Positions 1 through 8,857 are shown, counted from the stretch's first letter. The stretch: DNA of 64,000 nt from Rs1 sp029027825 (GCA_029027825.1 CP093399.1:186001-250000), one strand, 5' to 3'. Numbers and translations are program-made. The notes: generated by a model not told the origin, from the sequence alone.

Positions 1-149
1 AGCAATCGGTTGGTCCGTACGGCTTAAACCTGGACCCGCTAAATAAAAGCATCCCTGCATAAAACCCATGGCTTCAGTGGTTCTTTTGCTAATTGCCGTA
101 CAGATTAGAGCTTGCGCTCTGTGGCGCTGTCAATTCATTGATTCAAGTT
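1..149. repeat. MITE-like repeat, copy A (left end missing or degenerate)
   Basis: From about base 36 this matches the right-hand two thirds of the element at 31322-31533 in the same orientation. Shared blocks include the CGCTAAATAAA stretch, GCATAAAACCCAT and GAGCTTGCGCT, and the copy ends in GATTCAAGTT. The left end is diverged or lies outside the window. No reading frame is present. It sits directly upstream of the TonB cluster promoter region. Copies B (14637-14848), C (31322-31533) and D (48692-48765) define the family. Confidence 0.7.
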
Positions 150-199
150 AAAACTAGGGGTAATTAAAAGCTTCTAGATTGTAATTGAATCTACATTCT

Positions 200-220
200 G
201 TATGATAATGCTAATAATTC
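200..220. promoter_or_regulatory. Fur-box-like site upstream of the TonB cluster
   Basis: GATAATGCTAATAATTC resembles the repeated GATAAT/ATTATC pattern of Fur operators and lies 18-38 bases before the first gene of the TonB-ExbB-ExbD cluster. Iron control of such clusters is well established. The match here is only partial, so this is an inference. Confidence 0.4.
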
Positions 221-237
221 CTATTTAGATTAATATA

Positions 238-975
238 ATGAAAATATTCCACTATAACTTGCTTTATTTTGTTTTGATGATGTCTTCTAATCATATTTTT
301 GCTGACAGCCTTAATAAAGCAGAGGATTCGGCTGGAGTAATCGCTGCTCATTCGCAGCAGCAAGCTAAAACTGATGATCCAGTAAGTCGTTTGAATCTAG
401 AGTACAGCGGGCTGCTTGCCGAACTTGATGTTGCTGTCGATTACAACAGTAAGCTACAGAAAAAATTAACGCTGCAAAAAGGTCAATTGTTGAATTTGCA
501 GCAACAGTTAGTATCGCTGCCGAATATAGAGAAGAATATTTACCCTTTGATAAAGCGCATGCAGGGTAGTTTGGAGAGTTTTGTTACTGAAGATTTGCCT
601 TTTAGGGTTGAGCAAAGGCAGCAGAGTTTGCGGCAGTTAGATAAAGATTTAAGTAGTGATAGTCTTTCTTTGAGTCAAAAGTATCATAAATTATTACAGG
701 CATACAAAAAAGAAGCTGAATATGCCCATAAGATGCAAACATACCAAGGTGAGTTGTCTGACAATGGCTCCCAAGTGAACTTTTTAGTATTAGGTAGGGT
801 TGCCTTTTTTTATCAAACATTAGATAGGCGCTATTCGGCAAAATGGTCGGCGGCTTCTTCGAAATGGATAGCCCTGAATCCGAAGTTCAACGATGAGATC
901 AGCAAGGCTATAAATATGGCTAGTGGTGCCAGCGTTGATAAGCTGATTAACTTTCCAATGTTGGGGTTGAAATAA
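238..975 (+). CDS. DUF3450-family periplasmic protein of a TonB system
   Basis: A 245-residue protein with a signal peptide at about 1-22 (hydrophobic run ending SSNHIFADS). A long glutamine- and leucine-rich coiled-coil region follows at about 50-170, then a small globular C-terminus. This is the build of DUF3450 proteins, which are encoded as the first gene of TonB2/TtpC-type energy transduction clusters in marine gammaproteobacteria. The stop codon overlaps the start of the next gene by one base, so the two are translationally linked. The exact biochemical role of DUF3450 is not established. I infer a periplasmic accessory role for the ExbB/TtpC complex. It is the first gene after the Fur-like site at 200-220. 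Confidence 0.75.
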   Translation: MKIFHYNLLYFVLMMSSNHIFADSLNKAEDSAGVIAAHSQQQAKTDDPVSRLNLEYSGLLAELDVAVDYNSKLQKKLTLQKGQLLNLQQQLVSLPNIEKNIYPLIKRMQGSLESFVTEDLPFRVEQRQQSLRQLDKDLSSDSLSLSQKYHKLLQAYKKEAEYAHKMQTYQGELSDNGSQVNFLVLGRVAFFYQTLDRRYSAKWSAASSKWIALNPKFNDEISKAINMASGASVDKLINFPMLGLK

Positions 976-2426
976 TGATTAGCGGTTTGAAGTGTTTTTG
1001 TCTTAGCGTTTTTCTGGTGGTCAGCACGCCATTATTGGCACTCGATGAACTGGAACGACTGGTAGAGAAGGTTAAAGATCAGCATGCTCTACTTCTGCAA
1101 GAAGATCTTCGTTTAACACAGTTTAAGCGAGCTGGAGATGGTAAGGAAGATGTTATTCGCTTGCTTAAAGCGGAGTTGGAAAGTATTGGGCTAACCCAGT
1201 TGCAGTTGTTAGAGCAGTTTGAACTCGCTAATTTACAGATTGAAGATTTAAATAGTCAGTTGATGTCGCAAAGCTCTGAGCTGAATGAATTATTCCCTCT
1301 AGTCAAAAAGCAATCCCAAGATTTATCAGTACAGTTTGAATCATCGTTAACTAGTGGTCAATTTGGATTGAGGAAGCAGGAATTGGCTTTTGCTAGCAGT
1401 GAGAATATTCCGCAGTTAAGCAATATAGAGATGATGTGGTTTTTGACCTTGCAAGAGATGATTGGCAATGTGGCATTGCAGCGCTATCACACTGAAATTA
1501 TTGATGTCGATGGAAAGTTAGTCGATCGAAAAGTTTTGCAGGTAGGGGCTTTTTCCGCAATTGATGAAACTGGGCAGTATCTTAAATTTAATAAGAGCGC
1601 GGCAAAATTGCAGGTGATTGCAAAACAAAGTTCCGCAATTCAAGAACAGGCAGAAGGATTTTTTGTCTCTACCACCAATCAACTTTTAGTAGACACTCTT
1701 CAAGGTAAGCTGTTGTTACAGCAGAGTCAGCTACCTAGTTTCCAGCAGCGTTTGCAGCAGGGGGGATTGGTTGGTTATATAATTTTGGGATTGGGCGGGC
1801 TGGGGTTATTGATTGCAATGTGGAGGATTCTCTATATTGCGATTGTTGAAATTCGCTTTAAAAAACAGCTGAAATCCAATGTTTATTTGGCGACTAATCC
1901 TCTGGGTAGAGTGTTGCTTGCGGCGCAGAACGTAACGGTGATGGAAAAAGCCGAGTTGTTGATTGACCAGGCCATATTGCAAGAGTTGCATAAGCTTGAG
2001 CGAGGTCATAGCCTGATTAAATTATTGGCTGCAGTGGCTCCTCTGTTAGGTTTGTTGGGGACAGTGACGGGTATGATCGAAACTTTTCAAAGTATTAAGC
2101 TGCTAGGAGCAAGTGACCCAAAGCTGATGGCTGGGGGGATTTCTCAGGCTTTGATGACAACTGTGATGGGCTTGTGTGTGGCTATTCCGCTGTTGTTTTG
2201 TCATAGCTTTGTGAGTGGTAAGGCAAAATACATGTTATTGCTTTTGCAGCAGAGAAGCTTATTGCTGTTAAGTGATTTTTTTGAAGCTGATGCAGATCAG
2301 AAAAATATTCCTCAGAGAGTCAATTCCGTCAGCGGCTCGAGCGCACCGCCCGGTCAGTCTAAAATACCGAGTGTGGAAAGTAGTGTTGTGGAAGAGTCTA
2401 GCGAAGGAAGGCCAGCACTTGCTTGA
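975..2426 (+). CDS. TtpC-like MotA/TolQ/ExbB proton channel with periplasmic extension
   Basis: 483 residues. A signal peptide (about 1-22) is followed by a roughly 230-residue periplasmic coiled-coil domain, a transmembrane helix at about 263-287, and a MotA/TolQ/ExbB domain. That domain has two further helices, around 345-368 (motif LLGLLGTVTGMIETF) and around 390-412. The large N-terminal extension distinguishes TtpC from ordinary ExbB. In Vibrio, TtpC works with ExbB2, ExbD2 and TonB2 to couple the proton motive force to outer-membrane transport. The tail after about residue 430 is serine/proline-rich and polar. The gene overlaps its upstream neighbour by one base and the downstream exbB by eight bases. 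Confidence 0.85.
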   Translation: MISGLKCFCLSVFLVVSTPLLALDELERLVEKVKDQHALLLQEDLRLTQFKRAGDGKEDVIRLLKAELESIGLTQLQLLEQFELANLQIEDLNSQLMSQSSELNELFPLVKKQSQDLSVQFESSLTSGQFGLRKQELAFASSENIPQLSNIEMMWFLTLQEMIGNVALQRYHTEIIDVDGKLVDRKVLQVGAFSAIDETGQYLKFNKSAAKLQVIAKQSSAIQEQAEGFFVSTTNQLLVDTLQGKLLLQQSQLPSFQQRLQQGGLVGYIILGLGGLGLLIAMWRILYIAIVEIRFKKQLKSNVYLATNPLGRVLLAAQNVTVMEKAELLIDQAILQELHKLERGHSLIKLLAAVAPLLGLLGTVTGMIETFQSIKLLGASDPKLMAGGISQALMTTVMGLCVAIPLLFCHSFVSGKAKYMLLLLQQRSLLLLSDFFEADADQKNIPQRVNSVSGSSAPPGQSKIPSVESSVVEESSEGRPALA

Positions 2427-2973
2427 GGAATATGTAACTACGCTTTTTAGTCGTATTGGTTTAATAGGCAATATTTATTTGGAAGGTTTGCAGTCTCTTT
2501 TTGCTGCGGGTGGAGTTGTGTTGCAAGTGCTTTTTGTAACCGCCCTAGTAATATGCTGGTTATTAAGTGCAAAACTCTGGTTTCGAATATTTGAATACCC
2601 TAGGGCATTGTATCAGTGTCAAAGATCTGCAGATCAACGAACTTTTTATATAAAATACTTTGATTTACAGCAGTCGTTACGTCAGTCAATGGGGTTAATA
2701 CGTACCAGTATTAATGTCTGTCCTTTACTTGGGTTAGTAGGAACTGTAGTTGGTATGATCGAAATTTTTGATGTGATTTCCCTTAGTGGTGTGAGTAATG
2801 CCCGAATAATGGCTGCAGGGGTGTCTAGGGCAATTTTGCCGACTATGGCGAGTATGGTGATTGCTATTAGTGCGATGTTTGTATTTGCTTATCTACAGCG
2901 CTGGTCAGCGAAGCAGCAAATGCTGTTGAAGAGCCTGTCTGTTTCTTGGAGGCCAAAAAATCATGCGATCTAG
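2419..2973 (+). CDS. exbB: ExbB2-type MotA/TolQ/ExbB proton channel protein
   Basis: About 184 residues from a TTG start at 2419. I chose this start because AAGGAAGG lies at 2404-2411 with 7-base spacing and the start just overlaps the stop of the preceding gene. A longer frame runs upstream to 2272 but would overlap that gene by 155 bases and adds no family-like sequence. Three membrane segments are visible, including the conserved stretch LLGLVGTVVGMIEIF. The protein forms the inner-membrane proton channel with ExbD. Its C-terminus overlaps the exbD start by 11 bases. It is a second MotA/TolQ/ExbB paralogue in the same operon, as in TtpC/ExbB2 systems. Confidence 0.85.
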   Translation: MLEEYVTTLFSRIGLIGNIYLEGLQSLFAAGGVVLQVLFVTALVICWLLSAKLWFRIFEYPRALYQCQRSADQRTFYIKYFDLQQSLRQSMGLIRTSINVCPLLGLVGTVVGMIEIFDVISLSGVSNARIMAAGVSRAILPTMASMVIAISAMFVFAYLQRWSAKQQMLLKSLSVSWRPKNHAI

Positions 2974-3370
2974 GCTAAATTTTGATACTCAGGGGGAAGA
3001 GGCTAGCATTGATATGACTCCTATGTTGGATGTTGTGTTCATTATGCTGATATTTTTTATCGTATCTACAACATTTATCCGTGATGAAGGGGTGGATATA
3101 AACACTCCTAGTGCGAATCATGGGGTTGAGAAAACGACTCAGGGAGTGATAGTGGCTATCGATAAATCTGGGGCGGTATGGCTTGACCAAAATAGGATAT
3201 CGATTGATGAATTGCAGGACTCTTTGTCTCTTGCTATCAGTAAAAAAGCGGCTGAATCAGTCTTGATAAAAGCTGACGAAAAGACCGCCACTAAAGATTT
3301 GATTGCAGTCATTGATATTTTGAAAATATTAAATGTTAAACAAGTGGCCGTAGCTACTAAGTCGCCATGA
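2963..3370 (+). CDS. exbD: ExbD2-type biopolymer transport protein
   Basis: 135 residues. The N-terminus is short and cytoplasmic, with one transmembrane helix at about 21-41 preceded by the conserved MTPMLDVVFIMLIFF motif. The Asp in that motif is the proton-carrying residue of ExbD/TolR proteins. A periplasmic domain follows, with the typical V.I..D....K....V...L pattern. It pairs with the two ExbB-type proteins upstream and overlaps exbB by 11 bases. The family assignment is secure. The 'ExbD2' subgroup is inferred from operon context. Confidence 0.92.
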   Translation: MRSRLNFDTQGEEASIDMTPMLDVVFIMLIFFIVSTTFIRDEGVDINTPSANHGVEKTTQGVIVAIDKSGAVWLDQNRISIDELQDSLSLAISKKAAESVLIKADEKTATKDLIAVIDILKILNVKQVAVATKSP

Positions 3371-3412
3371 GTTTGATCTTTTAACGTAGCGTGTTTGAGG
3401 TTGGTTTTCCTT

Positions 3413-4294
3413 TTGAAAATAAAATATTTGATCTTGCCTCTTCTGACAATACTCATCGTTTCGTTGTTATTTATACTAATGTCTCTGCTTTCAGGGCAGG
3501 CCATTGATAAGCGTAAGCCCAATCTAGAACCTTTATTAGCAAAAAGTTTCGATTTGAGTACTATCTCGTTTAATAGTGCTGATTTGAGCATCGAGCCTCA
3601 ATTAGAGAAAATTAGTGGCTTACCAGAGAAAATGCAGCCACCTAAGGAAGTGATTTTACCGGTAAAAGTGGTCCCGCCGAAAAAATCAATTCAGCCCAGT
3701 AGCGCTCCTGAAAAGATAGTAGACGAAGAGTCGGCAGATGGAGCTGATTTGGCTGAGTTGAAATCAGCTAGCGTCGAGGATTTACAGGTTAAAGTTGTCA
3801 AGCCAAAAGCCGTAGAAAAAAACAAACCGCTGCTAAAGCCAGTTGAGAAAGCTAAGCCTAAACCGGTGAAAGTTGTAAAGAAAAAAAAGCCTTTAAAGAA
3901 GGTAGTGAAGGCTATTAAAAGACACTCCAGTAAAGTTGTGGCCAAGACAAGCGGTAAAAAGAGCAATGTTAATGCTGTTCGCTCTAATGACGGTGCTCTG
4001 TCAGATACATCCTCCCAAGTTGTCTCCCATGTAAGAAATTCTAAGCCGGTACAAAGAATTCCACCTGTATATCCAAGGCGTGCTAGAAGAAGAAATATAG
4101 AAGGTGAGGTAATCATACATTTCTTGGTGACTAGAAGTGGGGATGTGGATGGAAAAACACTGCGGATTACTCATGCTAAACCTGCTAACGTCTTTAATAA
4201 ATCAGTGCTAAAAGCGGTTTCTAAATGGAAGTTTTCTCCTGGTAGTATGCCATACACGACCAGTCAGAGATTAGTGTTTAGTCTTAAACGTTAA
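3413..4294 (+). CDS. tonB: TonB-family energy transducer
   Basis: About 293 residues from a TTG at 3413. A TTG at 3395 in the same frame would add six residues. Both are weak starts, and GAGGTTGG at 3397-3404 favours 3413. An N-terminal membrane anchor is followed by a long proline/lysine-rich spacer crossing the periplasm (many KPKPVK, KKKPLKK runs). The C-terminal TonB domain begins at YPRRARRRNIEGEV and continues to the KWKFSPG motif. It transfers energy from ExbB/ExbD to outer-membrane receptors. The neighbouring receptor at 4796 is an obvious client. The tetratricopeptide gene that often follows tonB2 is absent; heme genes follow instead. Confidence 0.9.
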   Translation: MKIKYLILPLLTILIVSLLFILMSLLSGQAIDKRKPNLEPLLAKSFDLSTISFNSADLSIEPQLEKISGLPEKMQPPKEVILPVKVVPPKKSIQPSSAPEKIVDEESADGADLAELKSASVEDLQVKVVKPKAVEKNKPLLKPVEKAKPKPVKVVKKKKPLKKVVKAIKRHSSKVVAKTSGKKSNVNAVRSNDGALSDTSSQVVSHVRNSKPVQRIPPVYPRRARRRNIEGEVIIHFLVTRSGDVDGKTLRITHAKPANVFNKSVLKAVSKWKFSPGSMPYTTSQRLVFSLKR

Positions 4295-4407
4295 TGTTTT
4301 CAAATAACTAGTAAAGCTGTAGTTCTGAATTGGTGCCTGTAATCAGACGCTAAGCGAGATAAATACTAAATAAGTATTGCTGCTAATTTATAAAAATGCT
4401 TAAATAC

Positions 4408-4428
4408 AAATCGTTATCATTACCATTA
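4408..4428. promoter_or_regulatory. Fur box upstream of hemP and the heme operon
   Basis: AATCGTTATCATTACCATT reads on the other strand as AATGGTAATGATAACGATT, a good match to the Fur operator pattern of GATAAT-type hexamers. It lies 18 bases before hemP. A TATAAA at about 4390 could be the -10 element. Iron-dependent repression of the heme uptake genes downstream is the expected consequence. Confidence 0.65.
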
Positions 4429-4445
4429 AAATTGGTGGTCGAAAA

Positions 4446-4610
4446 ATGTCATTAATAAACCAAAATTTAACGCAAAGTTCTCTGAAACAAGATAAATTTG
4501 TTTCTACTGAGGCATTGATGCAAGGGAAAAATGAGCTAATCATTGTGCATAGTGATCAAAAGTATATTTTGCGTATTACCCGAAATGGAAAGCTTATTCT
4601 AACAAAATAA
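4446..4610 (+). CDS. hemP: Hemin uptake protein HemP/HmuP
   Basis: A short gene of 54 residues. Its C-terminal half (EALMQGKNELIIVHSDQKY, then LRITRNGKLILTK) carries the HemP signature, in which a variable N-terminus precedes E.L......I.I.H....Y.LR.T..GKLILTK. Family members are small regulators or accessory proteins found beside heme receptor genes. In some species HmuP is needed to activate receptor expression. The gene lies between a Fur box and the TonB-dependent receptor, which is the usual position. Because it is so short, automatic callers easily miss it. Confidence 0.88.
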   Translation: MSLINQNLTQSSLKQDKFVSTEALMQGKNELIIVHSDQKYILRITRNGKLILTK

Positions 4611-4795
4611 ATCTCAGTTTGACGCTGGAGTTTCCAAGCTGCTTGCTATGTCTTGATTACTAAACTCTTCGTCTAAACATCATTTTTAATATCTTTATTC
4701 TGCATGAAATAGCCACTTGATCGGCAGCCAGTTAGTGCAAATTTAAGAGTTATCACCAACAGTAATTCAATTAGATTTAACTATCAGGTCGTACT

Positions 4796-6712
4796 ATGAA
4801 ATCCCCACTTATTATGCTTAGCGGTGCTTTAATCCTAGCAAATTCTTCTCTAATACTCGCCGCTTCTTCAACAGAAGTCGTTAAAAATCCAGATTCCCAG
4901 ATTAAAGATACAATATTTATATCTGCCAAAGCACCGATCAGTGCTAAAGAATTTTCGGGTTCAGTCAGTGTCGTGACTGCAAAAGAAATAAAAGCTAGTG
5001 GAGCCACCACCTTGGCGCAGGCACTTGATGGTGTGCCGGGGGTGTCGATTGGTATTACGGGTAGCAATGGTGGAGAAGAAATAAGAATACGTGGTATGTC
5101 TGCTGAATATGGTTTGATTTTGATTGATGGTAAAAGAATTCCGAATGCGGAGCGCAATGTTCCCTTTAACCCCGCTAACCGTAACCGTTGGGTCGCAATA
5201 GAAAATATCGAAAGAATTGAAGTGATTCGAGGTGCAGGTTCCAGCTTATATGGAACTGATGCACTTTCAGGGGTCATTAATATCATTACTAAAAAAGCAA
5301 CTAAAAATTGGCGTAGTAGTGTGACGCTAAATGCACGAGGCTTTAAAAGTTCCGGAGGAGAGGGTACAGGGATAAATATTAGTACCAGTGGCCCACTATC
5401 AGAACGAGTAGCAATGAAGTTTTCCGTAGACCATCAAGATGATAACTCACTTGATGACGATTCGGGATTATCGATTAGATCGAAAAGACAGGTGACTAAT
5501 ACTCAGCTGGGCTTAAGTATCGAGATTGATGCGGAATCACAATTAGATCTGGGAGTTATTTATGGAGAAGAGCAAGCTACAGATACTGATGCGCCAAGGC
5601 ATGGTAGTTCCCTTATTTCTAGTAAAGAGTTAAAACAGATAAAACGGCTTTTTTCTGTTGATTACTCCACAAAAATAGCAGGTTTTAATACCAGATTAAG
5701 CCTGTCAAATGCGAATACCACGATTAAACAAGGTAAGGATGATTGGAAGGTAAGTGATGATAATTTTGCCGTGGATTTTGATGGATCTTTAAGTGAAAGC
5801 CATTACTTAAGTACTGGCTTTGGCTATAGAAATGAAAAAGCTAATCGATATGACAAAGATTTTTCAAATGCTTTTAAATCGACCACAGGATTTGTTCAAG
5901 ATGTTATTGATATCAGCGAAAATCATGCTTTAACCTTAGGTTTTTCTTTTGAGAATCATAATAAATATGGGAGTGAATCCAGTCCGAAACTCTATTGGAG
6001 TTGGATGGCTAGTCCGCAATGGACAGTAAAAGCAGGCTATTCGGAAGGTAGAATAGCTCCAGCTATTCGTGAGGGTTCATCTGAATATATTATTTCAGCA
6101 GGACCTTTCAGAACTTATCAAGGGAATGATGATCTTCGACCAGAAGAAAGCCAGACTTTTGAAGTCAGTGTTGGCTATGAAGCTGAGAGTGTAGCTGCAT
6201 CAGTTTCGTTATTTAATACAAATATTACTGATTTGATCGCTACTAAAGAAATTAAGACCGGTCCACATGTTTTAGCCCTATATAGCAATATAAACAAAGC
6301 TAGGGTTCGTGGTTTAGAAAGTTCAGTGGCGTGGGAAATTAATCAACAATCAAAATTATCTTTTAATTACACTTACTTAAATACAGAAAATCGTAGTGGC
6401 TCAAATAGTGGAAATCAATTGACAAGACGACCACAACATGCTGCAAATCTTAAATTTGGTCATTATTTAAGCCAAGCGGATGCCAATATATCCATCTCCC
6501 TCAAAGGGGTCAGCTCTCAGTATACGGATGATAAAAACACCAAAAAAATTAGTGGTCACGGCATTGTTAATGTTGGATTTGTTAAGCAGTTAACCAAGCA
6601 AATTGACATCTCTGCCACTATTGATAACTTAAATAACAGAAAAGTTATGGATGGATTTGAGTCTATATATGCCGGCAGAGAATACCGTATATCGTTAACT
6701 GGCAGATTTTAA
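4796..6712 (+). CDS. TonB-dependent outer-membrane receptor, probably for heme
   Basis: 638 residues. There is a signal peptide at about 1-22, then a plug domain at about 40-165 (VSVVTAKEIKASG, RIRGMS, then ENIERIEVIRGAGSSLYG). A 22-strand barrel follows, ending in an aromatic residue (LTGRF) as outer-membrane barrels do. GNDDLRPEES is the conserved barrel motif seen in CirA/heme-type receptors. The sequence resembles the CirA-like group as much as classical HutA/HmuR proteins, and I do not see clear FRAP and NPNL heme-receptor motifs. Heme as substrate is inferred from hemP immediately upstream and hmuSTUV downstream. CAGGT precedes the start. Confidence 0.85.
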   Translation: MKSPLIMLSGALILANSSLILAASSTEVVKNPDSQIKDTIFISAKAPISAKEFSGSVSVVTAKEIKASGATTLAQALDGVPGVSIGITGSNGGEEIRIRGMSAEYGLILIDGKRIPNAERNVPFNPANRNRWVAIENIERIEVIRGAGSSLYGTDALSGVINIITKKATKNWRSSVTLNARGFKSSGGEGTGINISTSGPLSERVAMKFSVDHQDDNSLDDDSGLSIRSKRQVTNTQLGLSIEIDAESQLDLGVIYGEEQATDTDAPRHGSSLISSKELKQIKRLFSVDYSTKIAGFNTRLSLSNANTTIKQGKDDWKVSDDNFAVDFDGSLSESHYLSTGFGYRNEKANRYDKDFSNAFKSTTGFVQDVIDISENHALTLGFSFENHNKYGSESSPKLYWSWMASPQWTVKAGYSEGRIAPAIREGSSEYIISAGPFRTYQGNDDLRPEESQTFEVSVGYEAESVAASVSLFNTNITDLIATKEIKTGPHVLALYSNINKARVRGLESSVAWEINQQSKLSFNYTYLNTENRSGSNSGNQLTRRPQHAANLKFGHYLSQADANISISLKGVSSQYTDDKNTKKISGHGIVNVGFVKQLTKQIDISATIDNLNNRKVMDGFESIYAGREYRISLTGRF

Positions 6713-6724
6713 TAATATTTCTAG

Positions 6725-6756
6725 CAACTATTTAATATATAACAACTATTTAATAT
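6725..6756 (+). repeat. Direct repeat of 14 bp in the leader of hmuS
   Basis: CAACTATTTAATAT occurs exactly at 6725-6738 and again at 6743-6756, an 18-base period. The second copy ends four bases before the GAGGGAC ribosome binding region of hmuS. Confidence 0.8.
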
Positions 6757-6773
6757 GAAAGAGGGACAGTAAA

Positions 6774-7937
6774 ATGAATAATTTATTAGCACTTTTTAAC
6801 AACCAAGAAAAAAGCTTGGATGACGCTGCGAATTCGTTGTTTATTAGTCATCAGCAACTTGTAGAAAAAACTCGGCTTGAGAAAGGCCGTCCCTTGCATC
6901 GCAGGGATATCGCTCAGAAACTACAAGTACCTGAAGCTGCCCTCATTGATCAACAGTGCGGAGTCAAAAGTATTAGGTTGTTAGCTAATTTTGCAAAAAT
7001 TATTTATGCCATGCCTAAGTTGGGTTACATAATGACCTTAACTCGCAACGAAAGTGCTGTGCATGAACGAAAAGGTACCTATAGTAATGTTAGTGTGAAA
7101 GGTCCTATGGGCTTAGTGATCACTGATGATAGAAAAATTGATTTGAGAATTATTGTCAGTCGTTGGGCGAGTGGTTTTGCTGTTCAGGAACCAATTGGTT
7201 CTGGTTTTAGATATAGCTTACAATTTTTTGATCAAGCTGGAGGAGCTATTCAAAAAATATTTCTACAGCTGCCAGATATGAGTTCGTCACAAGAAAAGAA
7301 TACTGACTCAGCGAGTCAAAGTAGTGATATTGATGGTTATTGCGAGGTGGTTAATGAATTTATCGATGCGGATGCTTCTTCTCATTTATCCTTTAAAGAA
7401 ATAACTATCGTTGATAAAAGGGTCGACTCTTCGCAAGTTGATAGTGAAGAACTGATAGCACAGTGGCAGGGCATGACTAATGTTCATCAGTTCTTTGGCA
7501 TGCTTAAAAAACATAAAATTAGCAGGGAGCAAGCTTTTAGTATTGTTGGAGCGCCCTTAGCTCAACAATTTGATCCCTATCTGCTTGAAGGATTGTTGCT
7601 AGCAGTTGTAAAGGAACAGCTGCCAATAATGTGTTTTGTTGGCAACGCTGGCAATATTCAAATCCATACCGGGGAAATTAAAACCGTAAAAAGAGTGGGG
7701 CCATGGCTCAACATTCTAGACCCTGAATTTAATTTACATTTATTAGAAAATAATGTCGCTAATGCGTGGGTGATTAGAAAACCGACGGAAGACGGGGACG
7801 TTACTTCAGTAGAACTCTACGATGCAGCTGGTGAAACTATTGCGCAATTCTTTGGTCAGCGCATTGAGGGAAATCCGGAAAATACGCAGTGGCGTGCTTT
7901 TGCAGAAGGCCTGGTGGAACAGGAAGTAGTTGCATGA
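6774..7937 (+). CDS. hmuS: HemS/HmuS-family cytoplasmic heme protein
   Basis: 387 residues with two tandem HemS-type domains (about 30-185 and 225-380) and no signal peptide, so cytoplasmic. The N-terminal half carries the family stretch RNESAVHERKGTYSN. The second half repeats the fold, with motifs such as GNAGNIQIHTGEI and WLNILDPEFNLHL. Members receive heme from the inner-membrane ABC transporter and pass it to heme oxygenase or degrade it themselves. The start is supported by GAGGGAC. The stop codon overlaps the ATG of hmuT (ATGA), giving tight operon coupling. No separate heme oxygenase is seen here. Confidence 0.88.
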   Translation: MNNLLALFNNQEKSLDDAANSLFISHQQLVEKTRLEKGRPLHRRDIAQKLQVPEAALIDQQCGVKSIRLLANFAKIIYAMPKLGYIMTLTRNESAVHERKGTYSNVSVKGPMGLVITDDRKIDLRIIVSRWASGFAVQEPIGSGFRYSLQFFDQAGGAIQKIFLQLPDMSSSQEKNTDSASQSSDIDGYCEVVNEFIDADASSHLSFKEITIVDKRVDSSQVDSEELIAQWQGMTNVHQFFGMLKKHKISREQAFSIVGAPLAQQFDPYLLEGLLLAVVKEQLPIMCFVGNAGNIQIHTGEIKTVKRVGPWLNILDPEFNLHLLENNVANAWVIRKPTEDGDVTSVELYDAAGETIAQFFGQRIEGNPENTQWRAFAEGLVEQEVVA

Positions 7938-8857
7938 AATTGTTCGACAATAAACCTGCGTTAAGACTGCTGTGTGCAGTCTTATCATGTATGGCTGTTA
8001 GCCTCCAAGCTGCTAGCTTAGAAAAGCCAGCAGTGCTTGATAGGATTGTATCAGCAGATGGTTCGCTCACTGAAATAGTTTACGCTTTAGGCCAAGAAAA
8101 GCGCTTAGTCGGCGTCGATACTACGAGTGGCTATCCACTAGTGGCGAAAAAATTACCGCAAATTGGCTATAAAAGAAATATATCAGCAGAGGGGGTGTTG
8201 TCTTTATCTCCGCAAATTTTAATTGTTACTGAAGATTCAGGCCCAGATAAAATTCTTCAACAAATTGAAGCCGCAGGTGTGGTGGTAAAACGCTATAGCG
8301 CCAATCCTAGTTTAGATGTGGTGAGAGAAAAAATCCTGGGAGTGGCTAAGTTATTGGCGGTAGAAGAAGCGGGAGCAAACTTGTGGCAGAAAGTGCAATC
8401 CCAAGTGCTACAGGCACGCTCTAAACTTAAAAATGTTCGTCAGCCTGCGAAAATTATGTTTGTGCTTAGCGCAAAATCAGGTAGCCCTTTGATTTCAGGA
8501 AGTGACACTATGGCCGATGCCATTATAAAACTTGCTGGGGGAATGAATGCCGCTCAAGGTTTTAGTGGCTATAAGCCGATGTCGATAGAATCTATTATCG
8601 CAGCGGCTCCGGACGGTATATTAATGATGAATCGCTCAGGAAACCACAGCGGTGCAGCTGATATATTACTGCAAGCCGGTTTTAAAGTGACGCCCGCTGC
8701 TGCTAATAAGCGTTTGATCGTTATGGACGGGATGTTGCTGTTGGGCTTTGGACCACGCATTGGTGAGGCAGTAGAGCGCTTAATTACGGAGTTTTATCCG
8801 CATCTTAGTGTCGCTAACTCTGAGCTAAATGCCCTTTCAGTTAACAGTAATGACTGA
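7934..8857 (+). CDS. hmuT: Heme ABC transporter periplasmic binding protein
   Basis: 307 residues from the ATG at 7934, which overlaps the hmuS stop. A longer in-frame start at 7889 would overlap hmuS by 49 bases and place the signal peptide internally, so it is rejected. The signal peptide spans about 1-26 (LLCAVLSCMAVSLQA). The BtuF/TroA-like helical-backbone binding fold follows, with RIVSADGSLTEIVYALG near the N-terminus and GFGPRIGEAVERL near the end, both typical of HmuT. It delivers heme to HmuUV. Its last codons overlap the start of hmuU. Confidence 0.9.
   Translation: MKLFDNKPALRLLCAVLSCMAVSLQAASLEKPAVLDRIVSADGSLTEIVYALGQEKRLVGVDTTSGYPLVAKKLPQIGYKRNISAEGVLSLSPQILIVTEDSGPDKILQQIEAAGVVVKRYSANPSLDVVREKILGVAKLLAVEEAGANLWQKVQSQVLQARSKLKNVRQPAKIMFVLSAKSGSPLISGSDTMADAIIKLAGGMNAAQGFSGYKPMSIESIIAAAPDGILMMNRSGNHSGAADILLQAGFKVTPAAANKRLIVMDGMLLLGFGPRIGEAVERLITEFYPHLSVANSELNALSVNSND

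Noticed and set aside
2272..2418. N-terminal extension of the second exbB
   Set aside because: It would overlap ttpC by 155 bases; the TTG at 2419 has a good ribosome binding site and gives normal family length.
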